Assembly (NCBI RefSeq): GCF_003258365.1
Contig: NZ_QHKM01000008.1
Span: 62,001 to 126,000 of the forward strand
Source: Hymenobacter edaphi
GTDB lineage: Bacteria > Bacteroidota > Bacteroidia > Cytophagales > Hymenobacteraceae
Length of the DNA stretch: 64,000 nucleotides
Reading direction: 5' to 3'
A model generated the notes under the pieces. That model made no database searches. It was given only the letters and a program-made list of their open reading frames with translations, and had not been told where the DNA came from. Position numbers and translations under genes: made by a program. Of this stretch, positions 1 through 11,619 are shown piece after piece (positions within the stretch are counted from its first letter, which is position 1; each line of letters opens with the position of its first letter).

Positions 1-431
1 AGCTCCGGAAATACGTTGCGCACCCGGCCGAGCACGCGGGCATTGGCCGGGTCGGTCAGGTCGATGGTTACCAGATCCACGGCGTTATCGGCGTAGAGCA
101 CCGGGCCGCGCATGGCCACGCCGAGGCTGCCCGGAATGCGCAGAAACCCCACTTTGCGGGGGCGCGAGGGGTCCTGGTTGTCGATGATGTGAATGCCTTC
201 GTACTGCTCGTTTACCAGCAGGTAGGCGCCGTGGCAGTAGGTTTTGCCGGGCGCCTGCACGTCGCGGGGGGGCAACAGGGCCACGGCCTGCTCCAGCGTG
301 GCGCGGGTCATTAGCAGGGGGCGGTACACGGGCAGCGAATCGGCCACGGCCTTCGGGTCGTCCAACTGCGCGTAACAACCCGGCAGCACGGCCACGGCGC
401 AAAAGGCCAGCAAAACGGAAAACTTGGACAT
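1..431 (-). CDS. LVIVD-repeat-type lipoprotein (N-terminal part, runs off the left edge)
   Basis: The gene reads from an ATG at 431 leftwards and is still open at base 1, so only about 143 residues are visible. It starts MSKFSVLLAFCAVAVLPGC, a signal peptide ending in a lipobox (LPGC), so the product should be a lipoprotein. Later residues (NEQYEGIHIIDNQDPSRPR, then VGFLRIPGSLGVAMRG and VDLVTIDLTDPANARVLG) have the spacing of LVIVD/beta-propeller blades found in Bacteroidota surface proteins. No enzymatic function can be assigned. A TATTTTTG at 534-541 on the same strand fits a Bacteroidota -7 element, but no good -33 element precedes it. Confidence is high that it is a gene, moderate for the family. 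Confidence 0.82.
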   Translation of the reverse strand, partial: MSKFSVLLAFCAVAVLPGCYAQLDDPKAVADSLPVYRPLLMTRATLEQAVALLPPRDVQAPGKTYCHGAYLLVNEQYEGIHIIDNQDPSRPRKVGFLRIPGSLGVAMRGPVLYADNAVDLVTIDLTDPANARVLGRVRNVFPE

Positions 432-807
432 ATGGGAAGAAGCACGCCCGCGGCCACCGTGCCGTATCCGACGGCGGGCGAAGGCAGGAGCCGAAGCGGC
501 CGGCAAACGTTGCAAGCCGGGCCCGGCCGGCTACAAAAATACGCAGCGCCGGCTACCGGTCCGGCCGGACAGTAAAAAGCCCCTCCGTACCGGCGGAGGG
601 GCTTGCTCTTGCAACCTGATAAGTCACGAGTTGACTAGAAAGGCGGGGCGGTTTGCGGCGGCAAGACCGGTAGCGGAGTTACGGATGAGCGGTAGCGGAA
701 CTGGTAGCGGCTTGATGTTGACAAAGTAACAGCGCCCCTGCGTGGTGGTCAATCCGTGGAGGCACGGGTTTTTACATGGGGCTAGCACGGATAAATATAG
801 TATTATA
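432..807. other. Intergenic gap of 376 bp between two minus-strand genes
   Basis: I see no convincing gene here; the short open frames on both strands have no recognisable composition or start signal. It holds a hairpin terminator (577-604) and a possible -7 element for the leftward lipoprotein gene (534-541). It also has a moderately AT-richer stretch around 780-812, just downstream of the serine hydrolase stop codon. Confidence 0.6.
577..604 (-). terminator. Intrinsic terminator downstream of the serine hydrolase gene
   Basis: Perfect 11-bp stem (AAGCCCCTCCG / CGGAGGGGCTT) with a 6-nt loop. On the minus strand it is followed by a run of five T (complement of 574-578), so it fits termination of the leftward gene ending at 808. 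Confidence 0.75.
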
Positions 808-2133
808 CTAATGCATAATGTGACTGGTCTGAATGACTTTGCCCTGTCGGTCAATTAGTTGCAGGTAGTAGGGGCCAGTCGGCAAGTCGCGCAACGACAG
901 CCCCTGGCCCGGCGCCTGGCCCTCGGCGTGGCGCACGGTGCGGCCGCGCGCGTCGAGCAGGCGCAGGCGCACGCGGCCCCAGGCGGCAGCCAGCGGCACG
1001 GTCAGCTCGTCGGCGGCCGGCACGGGGTAGGCGGCCAGCGGCGCCCGGCGGGCCGCCGGCGCGGCGGCGGTGGGGCGGCACTGCACGGCGGCCATCAGCC
1101 GGCGCCACAGCTCGGTATCGAACGAAGACAGCGCCAGGTGCGGCTGCCCGGCCGACTGCCCCAGGCGCACGACCACCAGCCCCAGGCTCGGCACTACGTA
1201 AATTTTCTGGTCGTTTTTGCCTAGGGCCATGATCATATCGGCCGGGGCGGTGGGCACCAGCGGGCCCGGCAACACCAGCTGCGACTGCGGCAGCTGGTAG
1301 CTGGGCTGCCCGTTGAGCCACCAGAGGTAGCCGTAGCTGCGGTTGAGCGGCTGCGCGGGCGTGGTCATCTGGCGGAAGTAGGCCGTGTCGCGGAGCACGG
1401 CGGTGCCGTTCCAGCGGCCGCGGGCCAGGATGAGCAGGCCGAAGCGGGCCGCGTCGCGCAGGCGGCTGTAGTACACGTCGCCCGCCCAGGCCCCGCCCAT
1501 GCCGATGACGCCCCCGATTTTCTGGTTGGTGTACTGGTTGATGCTCAGGCCCGCGGCGGCGGCCAGCAGGGGCTGCAGCTTGCGGTAAGGGCCGGTGTGG
1601 TAGGCCCAGCGCGAGCCGGCGTCGGCGCGGTAGAGCAGGCAGGCGGCCTGGGTGCTTTCGTTGTCGCAGGGCGCGGGCGGGGTGTCGTCGAGGCCCGTGG
1701 TCATGGTGAGCTGGTGCCGCACCGTGATGAGCCGCTCCTTGGCGGCCGGCGCCGCCGTCCAGCCCCGGCCCAGGAAGCGCGAGGCCGAATCGGTGAGGCT
1801 CAGCAGGCCGTCCTGCCGGGCGATGCCCACCAGCGTGGCGGTGAGCGACTTGCCGGCCGAGGCCCAGTACCAGAGCGAGTCGCGGGTGAAGGTGCCGTAG
1901 TACTGCTCCACCACCACGCGCCCGTCCTTGAGCACCATGAAGCCCTTGGTGTGCCGGCGGCCGAGGTAGGCCAGCAGGGTATCGAGCGGGGGCTGGCACC
2001 AGCCCAGGCTTTGGGGCGTGGTGCTGGCCCAGGCGGGGCCGGTGGTCGGCGGAAAGTACAGCGGCGTCGGCGTCTGGGCCCAGCCCGGCAGGGCCAGCAG
2101 GCCGATAAGCGCGCAGCGTAAGCGTTTGGTCAT
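808..2133 (-). CDS. Secreted serine hydrolase (beta-lactamase/class C family) with T9SS-type C-terminal tail
   Basis: 441 residues. An N-terminal signal peptide (MTKRLRCALIGLLALPGWAQ) is followed by a class C beta-lactamase-like domain. The catalytic SxxK motif is SAGK (Ser92/Lys95) in the context YWASAGKSLT, with a downstream small-residue-rich core and a late strand, KIYVVPSLGLVVVRLG. The last ~80 residues (AYPVPAADELTVPLA ... GPYYLQLIDRQGKVIQ) look like a type A T9SS sorting domain, implying export across the outer membrane. Members act as esterases, peptidases or amidases; the substrate is unknown. It is divergent from ohrR, and a TAATTTTG -7-like element at 2200-2207 (minus strand) may drive it. 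The class assignment is firm; the role is not. Confidence 0.88.
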   Translation of the reverse strand: MTKRLRCALIGLLALPGWAQTPTPLYFPPTTGPAWASTTPQSLGWCQPPLDTLLAYLGRRHTKGFMVLKDGRVVVEQYYGTFTRDSLWYWASAGKSLTATLVGIARQDGLLSLTDSASRFLGRGWTAAPAAKERLITVRHQLTMTTGLDDTPPAPCDNESTQAACLLYRADAGSRWAYHTGPYRKLQPLLAAAAGLSINQYTNQKIGGVIGMGGAWAGDVYYSRLRDAARFGLLILARGRWNGTAVLRDTAYFRQMTTPAQPLNRSYGYLWWLNGQPSYQLPQSQLVLPGPLVPTAPADMIMALGKNDQKIYVVPSLGLVVVRLGQSAGQPHLALSSFDTELWRRLMAAVQCRPTAAAPAARRAPLAAYPVPAADELTVPLAAAWGRVRLRLLDARGRTVRHAEGQAPGQGLSLRDLPTGPYYLQLIDRQGKVIQTSHIMH

Positions 2134-2259
2134 GTGGGGTGCGGAAAAACATTCGGAGGCTTAGAGCCGGCCGCGGGCCCCGGGTTTAGCCTATATCAGC
2201 AAAATTATATGTGTAATGGAAAATTCGGGCCTGATAATCAGTGTAATAAAAGCGGTTGC

Positions 2260-2270
2260 CAATTAAATTG
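2260..2270. promoter_or_regulatory. Candidate OhrR operator
   Basis: CAATTAAATTG is a perfect 5+1+5 palindrome lying just upstream of the ohrR gene and overlapping the -33 region of its predicted promoter. From memory it matches the core of the Bacillus subtilis OhrR operator (inverted TACAATT/AATTGTA). Autoregulation of ohrR-ohr by OhrR is therefore likely. This is an inference from sequence match and position. Confidence 0.65.
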
Positions 2271-2300
2271 TGTGCAATATAATTTTATGCAATACATTTG
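2268..2300 (+). promoter_or_regulatory. Bacteroidota promoter of ohrR
   Basis: A TTG at 2268-2270, then 22 nt, then TACATTTG at 2293-2300, which matches the TAnnTTTG -7 consensus. The ohrR ATG lies 20 nt downstream, giving a short leader. The surrounding 130 bp is strongly AT-rich compared with the genes. Confidence 0.7.
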
Positions 2301-2319
2301 CAACGTCTTCCAGCCCGCC

Positions 2320-2769
2320 ATGAGTCAATCCGCCGCTTCTGCTCCCAATCCGCTGCTGCAGCTGGAAAACCAGCTCTGCTTCCCGCTCTACGCCGTGTCG
2401 CGGCTGGTGACCAAGGCCTACCAGCCGCTGCTGGAGGAACTGGAGTTGACGTACCCGCAGTACCTGGTGCTGCTGCTCTTGTGGGAGCACGGCGAGCTGT
2501 CGGTGAAGGGGCTGGGGGAGCGGCTGCTGCTCGATTCGGGCACGCTCACACCCTTGCTCAAGCGCCTGGAGCAGCGCGGCCTCGTCAGCCGCCGCCGCGA
2601 CGCGCGCGACGAGCGGTCGGTGCGCATTGGGCTGCAGCCGGCGGGCGAGGCCCTGCGCCACAAGGCCACCTGCATTCCGGAGGCCCTGATGGCCAAATTT
2701 CAGCTCAGCCCGGCCGAGTTCGAGGCCCTGCGCGGGCAGCTCAATCATTTGCTAACCCAGCTTTCCTGA
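2320..2769 (+). CDS. ohrR: OhrR: MarR-family organic-peroxide sensing repressor
   Basis: 149 residues with the ATG at 2320, chosen over an upstream in-frame start because the family begins close to this point and the promoter ends at 2300. The peroxide-sensing Cys20 sits in NQLCFPLYAVSR, as in OhrR proteins. A winged-helix domain follows (YPQYLVLLLLWE, LLDSGTLTPLLKRLE, DERSVRIGL). A second Cys at 118 (ATCIPEAL) suggests the two-cysteine type known from Xanthomonas. Oxidation by organic hydroperoxides would release the protein from DNA. It is followed 32 bp later by ohr, its usual target. Confidence 0.93.
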   Translation: MSQSAASAPNPLLQLENQLCFPLYAVSRLVTKAYQPLLEELELTYPQYLVLLLLWEHGELSVKGLGERLLLDSGTLTPLLKRLEQRGLVSRRRDARDERSVRIGLQPAGEALRHKATCIPEALMAKFQLSPAEFEALRGQLNHLLTQLS

Positions 2770-2801
2770 TTCTGGGAAGGCTTCATTTCTCTTCTACTGC
2801 C

Positions 2802-3233
2802 ATGAAAATCGAGAAAGTGTACACGGCGCAAGCCCACGTGAAAGGCGGCCGCAACGGCCAGGTGACCAGCAACGACCAGGCGCTGGCCCTGGAGCTGAGC
2901 ACGCCCAAAGCCATGGGCGGCATGGGCAAGGAAGGCGCCACCAACCCCGAGCAGCTGTTCGCGGCCGGCTACGCCGCCTGCTTCGAGGGCGCGCTGGGCG
3001 TGGCCGCCCGCCAGGCCAAGGTGAGCCTGCAGGACGTGAGCATCGAGAGCTTCGTGCACTTCGGCAAGGCCGAGGACGGCGGCTTCGGCATCGCGGCCGA
3101 CCTGCACGTGAACCTGCCCGGCCTGGAGCAGGCCCAGGCCGAAGACCTGGTGGCCGCCGCGCACCAGATCTGCCCTTACTCGCGCGCTACCCGCGGCAAC
3201 ATCGAGGTGAACCTGCACACCACCACCAACTAA
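2802..3233 (+). CDS. ohr: Organic hydroperoxide resistance protein (OsmC/Ohr family peroxidase)
   Basis: 143 residues. Ohr reduces organic hydroperoxides using two cysteines and a dihydrolipoyl reductant. Both are present: Cys60 (YAACFEGAL) and Cys124 (ICPYSRATRG), at the family's standard positions. The early glycine-rich stretch (VKGGRNGQV) and the PEQLFAAGYA motif are also typical. It is the second gene of the ohrR operon, and a terminator hairpin follows 30 bp after the stop. Cytoplasmic; no signal peptide. Confidence 0.95.
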   Translation: MKIEKVYTAQAHVKGGRNGQVTSNDQALALELSTPKAMGGMGKEGATNPEQLFAAGYAACFEGALGVAARQAKVSLQDVSIESFVHFGKAEDGGFGIAADLHVNLPGLEQAQAEDLVAAAHQICPYSRATRGNIEVNLHTTTN

Positions 3234-3263
3234 GCCCGCGGCTGCCCGCGCAGCTTCGGCCCA

Positions 3264-3300
3264 AGGCCCCGGCGCAGCTTTTCGCTGGTCGGGGCTTTTT
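3264..3300 (+). terminator. Terminator after ohr
   Basis: A hairpin with GCCCCG / CGGGGC arms, and further pairing in the interior (GCGCAGC with GCTGG), is followed directly by TTTTT on the plus strand. Confidence 0.7.
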
Positions 3301-3307
3301 CGTGCCT

Positions 3308-3315
3308 TATCTTTG
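3308..3315 (+). promoter_or_regulatory. -7 promoter element of the metal-efflux locus
   Basis: TATCTTTG matches the TAnnTTTG consensus and lies 9 nt before the first ATG of the small His-rich gene. This implies a very short leader. No clear TTG -33 element is visible upstream; that region is the ohr terminator. Confidence 0.6.
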
Positions 3316-3323
3316 CCCCTGGA

Positions 3324-3734
3324 ATGATGAAGCGAGTGGTCATAGCTGTGCTGAGCCTGCACCTGTTCGTGGCGGGCCTGATGCCCGCCGGCAACGTGCT
3401 GGAGCTGGTGAAGCTGCCCGTGCTCATCAGCCACTACCAGGAGCAGCACGCCACCAACTCGGTGTGGCGCTTCCTCTACGACCACTACGCCGGCCGCCAC
3501 AACCAGGAGCACCAGCACGACCACGCGCAGCTGCCGCTGCACTGCTGCCTGCACCAGGCCCCGGCCATGGCCCTGCCGCCCGCGCTGCGCCTGCCCCTGC
3601 AGCCCCAGCTGCCCGAGTTTGCGGAGGCCCGGCAGTACCGCGGCGAGTACGTGGCCTCGGCCCCGCGGGGCATTTCGCGGCCCTGTTTCCAGCCCCCGCG
3701 CGGGGCGGCTGCCTTCGCGGCAAGTCGGGCGTAA
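3324..3734 (+). CDS. Small His/Cys-rich exported protein of the metal-efflux locus
   Basis: 136 residues, starting with two consecutive ATG codons (3324 and 3327). A hydrophobic N-terminus (VVIAVLSLHLFVAGLMPAG) suggests export. The middle is histidine-rich (SHYQEQHATN, YDHYAGRHNQEHQHDHAQ) and carries a paired cysteine flanked by histidines (LPLHCCLHQ). The pattern HYxEH ... FLxxHY ... DH ... LP recalls small proteins I associate with CusA/CzcA genes in Bacteroidota, with no assigned function. It precedes the pump gene by 129 bp on the same strand. A periplasmic metal-binding or sensing role is an inference from composition and position only. Confidence 0.72.
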   Translation: MMKRVVIAVLSLHLFVAGLMPAGNVLELVKLPVLISHYQEQHATNSVWRFLYDHYAGRHNQEHQHDHAQLPLHCCLHQAPAMALPPALRLPLQPQLPEFAEARQYRGEYVASAPRGISRPCFQPPRGAAAFAASRA

Positions 3735-3863
3735 GCTAGCGGCCCGGCTTGGGCGGCGCCGGCGCGCTTTCCTGCGGGAAGGCCGTGCGGCCCGTGGCAG
3801 TTCGGTTGGCCTTTGCTGATGGCCGTGCTGCGTCCCGCCGGGGCGCAGGCGGCGCGTGGATTC

Positions 3864-8387
<4,524 letters not shown>

Positions 8388-8560
8388 CCGTAGCGCGGGC
8401 TGGGCTGCGCCGACGTGCAGTGCAGCCCGCGTTCGGCCGGACGATTGTCGTAGCACGATAAACGTTCGGTGCCCTGGAATTACTATTTGACGGACGTGGG
8501 CTGAGGCCCGCGCTACCTCGTGCCGAAGCCCCGGCCCCGGCACGCCATTTCGACCTACCC
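8388..8560. other. Intergenic spacer with hairpins between pump and adaptor genes
   Basis: The spacer begins with an 8-bp hairpin (GCGGGCTG / CAGCCCGC) and then contains repeat copy 1 (8424-8517). No promoter consensus was seen. The adaptor may still be co-transcribed with the pump. Confidence 0.5.
8424..8517 (+). repeat. ~95-bp interspersed repeat, copy 1
   Basis: Runs from AGCCCGCGTTCGGCCG to GGCCCGCGCTACC. The same ordered blocks (AGCCCGCGTTCGGCCG, ACGATTG, GCCCTG, GGACG then GGGCT and GCCCGCGCTACC) recur in reverse orientation at 15266-15359. Its ends are complementary-like (AGCCCGCG / CGCG..GGGCT), as in REP-type palindromic elements. Confidence 0.75.
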
Positions 8561-9751
8561 ATGTTTCGTATTCCCTTTTCCTCCGCCGCTTCCCTGCTAC
8601 CCCTGGCGCTGCTGACGGTACTGAGCTGCTGTCAGTCTGCCACCAACGAAAAACCGGCCGCTGAATCGTCAGAAGCCCCGGCCACGGCTTCCGACGAAGT
8701 ACAGCTCGGCCCCGACGAGCTGCGGGTGGCGGGCGTGCGCACCGGCCGCGTGGGCTACCAGGCCACCGCCGGGGCGCTGCGCGTCAACGGCTCGTTGGAG
8801 GCGCCGCCGCAGAGCCTGGTGGTGCTCAGCGCCCCGCTGGGCGGCTACATCGAGCGGCTGCCGCTGCTGCCGGGGGCGCACGTGCGCCGCGGCGAGGCCG
8901 TGGCCGTGGTGCGCAACCCCGAGTTCATTCAGGTGCAGCAGGATTACCGGCAGGTGCTCAGCCAGCTCGACTACGCCCGTGCCGAGCTGGAGCGGCAGCG
9001 CGAGCTGGTGCGCGAGGAAGTGGCCCCGGCCAAAAACCTGCAGCGCGCCCAGGCCGAATTTCGCAGCCTGCAGGCCCAGCGCGACGCCCTGGCGGCCCGC
9101 CTGCGCCTGGCCGGCCTGCCGGTGCGGGCCAGCGGGCCCATGCGCAGCACCGCCGAGCTGCGGGCGCCCATCAGCGGCTTCGTGCGGCACGTGCGCGCCA
9201 CCACGGGCCAGACGGTCAACTCCACCGACCCCGTGGCCGAGCTGGTCGACCCCACGCACCTGCACGTGGAGCTGACCGTGTTCGAGAAAGATGCGCCGCG
9301 CCTGGCCGTGGGCCAGCGCATCCGCTTCACCCTGGCCTCCGATTCGGCCGGCCGGGAGCACGCCGGCCGCATCACGCTGGTCAGCCGCTCCGTCGACCCG
9401 GAGGCCCGCACCGTGAGCGTGCACGCCCACCCCGACGAGGAAGACAACCCGGCGCTGCTGCCGGGCATGTTTGTGCGCGCCACGGTGGAAACGGCGGCTT
9501 CGGCCGGCCGCGCCGCCGCCCCCACGCTGCCCGAGGCGGCCGTGGTCGACTACGAAGGCAAAAGCTACGTTTTCGTGCAGCTGACGCCCGGCCGCTACCG
9601 CATGGTGGAGGTGCGCCGGGCCGGCGTGGTGGAAAACGGCGCGGTGCCGCTGGTGCTGCCCGCCAGCATCGGGGCTGACCGGGCCGTGGTGACGGAGGGG
9701 GCGTACAGCCTGCTCGGTAAGCTGAAAAACACGTCGGATGAGGACGAGTAA
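8561..9751 (+). CDS. RND efflux periplasmic adaptor subunit (membrane fusion protein), lipoprotein
   Basis: 396 residues. The signal peptide ends LLTVLSCCQS, with a lipobox Cys at 23 or 24. A barrel-sandwich half (GYIERLPLLPGAHVRRGEAVAVV) is followed by a coiled-coil hairpin (QDYRQVLSQLDYARAELERQRELV ... LRLAG). Then come the second lipoyl half (LRAPISGFVRHVRATTGQTV), a beta-barrel (LHVELTVFEKDAPRLAVGQ) and a C-terminal membrane-proximal domain. This is the CusB/CzcB-type architecture that bridges an RND pump and an outer-membrane factor. Its neighbour supplies both partners in one polypeptide. It lacks the extra His-rich or N-terminal metal-binding extension of some CzcB proteins. Confidence 0.93.
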   Translation: MFRIPFSSAASLLPLALLTVLSCCQSATNEKPAAESSEAPATASDEVQLGPDELRVAGVRTGRVGYQATAGALRVNGSLEAPPQSLVVLSAPLGGYIERLPLLPGAHVRRGEAVAVVRNPEFIQVQQDYRQVLSQLDYARAELERQRELVREEVAPAKNLQRAQAEFRSLQAQRDALAARLRLAGLPVRASGPMRSTAELRAPISGFVRHVRATTGQTVNSTDPVAELVDPTHLHVELTVFEKDAPRLAVGQRIRFTLASDSAGREHAGRITLVSRSVDPEARTVSVHAHPDEEDNPALLPGMFVRATVETAASAGRAAAPTLPEAAVVDYEGKSYVFVQLTPGRYRMVEVRRAGVVENGAVPLVLPASIGADRAVVTEGAYSLLGKLKNTSDEDE

Positions 9752-9781
9752 GCCAGACGGCTAACGGCGGTGCCGCTGCCC

Positions 9782-9973
9782 GTCATTGCAAGCCGGCTCG
9801 ACACGCTGCGCATCAAGCGGCGCCAAGCCGTCCGGGCCCATGGGCTACCCGACAAACCAGCGCCGCCCGCAACCGTCGGCCGGACCGATACGGGCGGGGC
9901 GGGGCGGAGCTGCTGCCAGTGGGGCCGCCGTGCCGCCAAAGGCAGGTTTGCTTTGGCTACGCCCCGCAATGAC
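9782..9973. repeat. GTCATTGC-type long inverted repeat
   Basis: The 192-bp element is bounded by GTCATTGC (9782) and GCAATGAC (ending 9973). Its left part (GTCATTGCAAG ... GCGCATCAAGCGGCG) matches the reverse complement of the right part of the element at 60424-60646. The block GCGCATCAAGCGG also occurs in the repeat at 26294-26429. It fills most of the gap between the adaptor gene and the GluQ-like gene. Confidence 0.75.
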
Positions 9974-10019
9974 GGCCTGGTGAGCCGCACAAACCCGGCC
10001 TTGGTGGTAAGTTCGGCTT

Positions 10020-10940
10020 ATGAATCAGCCTTCGTCCTCCGCTGAGCTTGCCGAAGCGCCTGCGCCGCTGGTGGGCCGGCTGGCGCCCACGCCCAGCGGC
10101 TACCTGCACCTGGGCAACGCCGTCAACTTCGTGCTGACTTGGCTGCTGGTGCGCCGCAGCGGCGGCCGTCTGCACCTGCGCATCGACGACCTGGACCGCA
10201 ACCGCCTGCGCCGCCCGTACCTGGAGAGCATCTTTCGCACCATCGAGTGGCTGGGCCTCGACTACGACCACGGCCCCACGGGCCCCGACGACTTTCTGCG
10301 CCACCACTCCCAGCTGCTGCACCTATCTGACTACAACTACCTGCTGCGCCGCCTGCAGCTGCGCCCCGGCTTGTTGCACGCCAGCACCCGCAGCCGCACG
10401 CAGGAAACGGAAGTGGCTGTTGCCCTCGAGCAGCCAGGCGCGGCCTGGCGGGCGGTGGTGCCGGCCGGCACGGTGGTGCGCTTCAATGACGCCTGGCAGG
10501 GCCCGGTGGAAATAGCGCTGGACCGCGCCATGCCCGATTTCGTGCTGCGCAAAAAGGACGCGGTGGTGGCCTACCAGTTGGCCAGCATTGCCGACGACCT
10601 GCGCCTGGGTACCACGCTCATCGTGCGCGGCCTGGACCTGCTGCCGAGCACGGCGGCCCAACTCTGGCTGGCCGGCCTGCTGCCCGAAACGGCTGCTTTC
10701 AACGCTCAATGCATCCATTTCCTGCATCACCCGCTGCTACCCGGCCCCGACGGCCGCAAGCTCAGCAAGTCGCAGCAGGCGCCGCTGGAACGGGGCGTGC
10801 TGGGAAGCGGCAATGGGCCTGAACTCGTCTACAAAGCCATTCTTGATATGTGGGGCATCCCGGATAGCAGCGCCTATTCCCTGCAGGGGCTTGATTTTTG
10901 GCTGCCTGAATACGATTGGCTGCGGTCGTACGGAGCGTGA
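10020..10940 (+). CDS. GluQ-like glutamyl-tRNA synthetase paralogue lacking the zinc ligands
   Basis: 306 residues, the size of glutamyl-Q-tRNA(Asp) synthetases and lacking an anticodon-binding domain. Class I signatures are intact: HLGN at 30-33 (PSGYLHLGNA) and the KMSKS-like KLSKS at 247-251 (DGRKLSKSQ). LHLRIDDLDRNR, VRFNDAWQG, FVLRKKDAVVAYQLASIADD and RGLDLL are typical of the family. GluQ enzymes attach Glu to queuosine in tRNA-Asp. The usual Cys-x-Cys-Thr-Arg zinc knuckle reads HASTRSR here and the second ligand pair is absent, so zinc has been lost. A different amino-acyl transfer role cannot be excluded. A TAAGTTCG just before the ATG may be a weak -7 element. Confidence 0.78.
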   Translation: MNQPSSSAELAEAPAPLVGRLAPTPSGYLHLGNAVNFVLTWLLVRRSGGRLHLRIDDLDRNRLRRPYLESIFRTIEWLGLDYDHGPTGPDDFLRHHSQLLHLSDYNYLLRRLQLRPGLLHASTRSRTQETEVAVALEQPGAAWRAVVPAGTVVRFNDAWQGPVEIALDRAMPDFVLRKKDAVVAYQLASIADDLRLGTTLIVRGLDLLPSTAAQLWLAGLLPETAAFNAQCIHFLHHPLLPGPDGRKLSKSQQAPLERGVLGSGNGPELVYKAILDMWGIPDSSAYSLQGLDFWLPEYDWLRSYGA

Positions 10941-10950
10941 AAAGCACGCC

Positions 10951-11619
10951 TCAAGCGCTGCAAGGCACGCGCAGATCCAGCAGCACCAGCCACCACTGGC
11001 CGGCAATGCGGGCCCAGTAGAAGCGGTAGCCGGTGTCGGTCTGGAGCACGGCGTAGCGGCCGGTGGCTATGGCGGCCCGGCCCTGGGCGGCCGATCCGCC
11101 GCGCAGGGTGGCGTGGTCCCAGATGCTGCTCAGCGCCGCGGCGCGGGCGGGGCCGAGCAGGCAGCCAGTGCGCGCGAAGCCGGCTTCGTTGCCGGGCGGC
11201 CCGTCGCAGGTGGCGGTGGGCAGCGTGTCGACAACGGTGGGGCGCAGGCAGGGCATCAGCTCAGCGGCCAGGGTGAAAAACGAGGGCTGCGGCTGGCTGC
11301 GGCGCAGCCGGCGCACGTCCGTCACGCGGGTGAGCAGGGGCAGGGCGCCGGGCTGCTCCAGCACCCAAAGGCCGTGCGCGGGGCTGATGAAAGCGTTGAC
11401 GGCGGCCGTATCGGCGCGGCGCACGGCCTCGGCCCAGCGCAGGAAGGCGCCCGCAACGGTGGTATCGGCCTGCATGGCCCGGGCGGCGGGCAGCGGCTTT
11501 TCCTTGATGACTTCGCCCGGCGCATCCAGGTCGGCCGGTGACCGGTTGGCCTGGTCGCGGGCGTGGCAGGCGCCGAGCAGCAGCGCCAGCAGCAGCTGGC
11601 AGGCAGTGCGGGGCTTCAT
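10951..11619 (-). CDS. Lipoprotein of unknown function
   Basis: 222 residues. The signal peptide ends in a clear lipobox (LLLALLLGAC, Cys at 18). The mature part contains the segment AFLRWAEAVRRADTAAVNAFISP, several cysteines and a C-terminal RFYWARIAGQWWLVLLDLR. That tail is typical of small secreted domains with an NTF2-like or similar fold, but I do not recognise the family. Its ATG overlaps the stop of the endonuclease V gene by 4 nt (ATGA), so the two are translated from one message. It ends only 10 bp from the convergent GluQ-like gene. Confidence 0.8.
   Translation of the reverse strand: MKPRTACQLLLALLLGACHARDQANRSPADLDAPGEVIKEKPLPAARAMQADTTVAGAFLRWAEAVRRADTAAVNAFISPAHGLWVLEQPGALPLLTRVTDVRRLRRSQPQPSFFTLAAELMPCLRPTVVDTLPTATCDGPPGNEAGFARTGCLLGPARAAALSSIWDHATLRGGSAAQGRAAIATGRYAVLQTDTGYRFYWARIAGQWWLVLLDLRVPCSA

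Noticed and set aside
424-729. A 101-codon plus-strand frame in the first intergenic gap
   Set aside because: It spans a terminator hairpin and has no folded-protein character.
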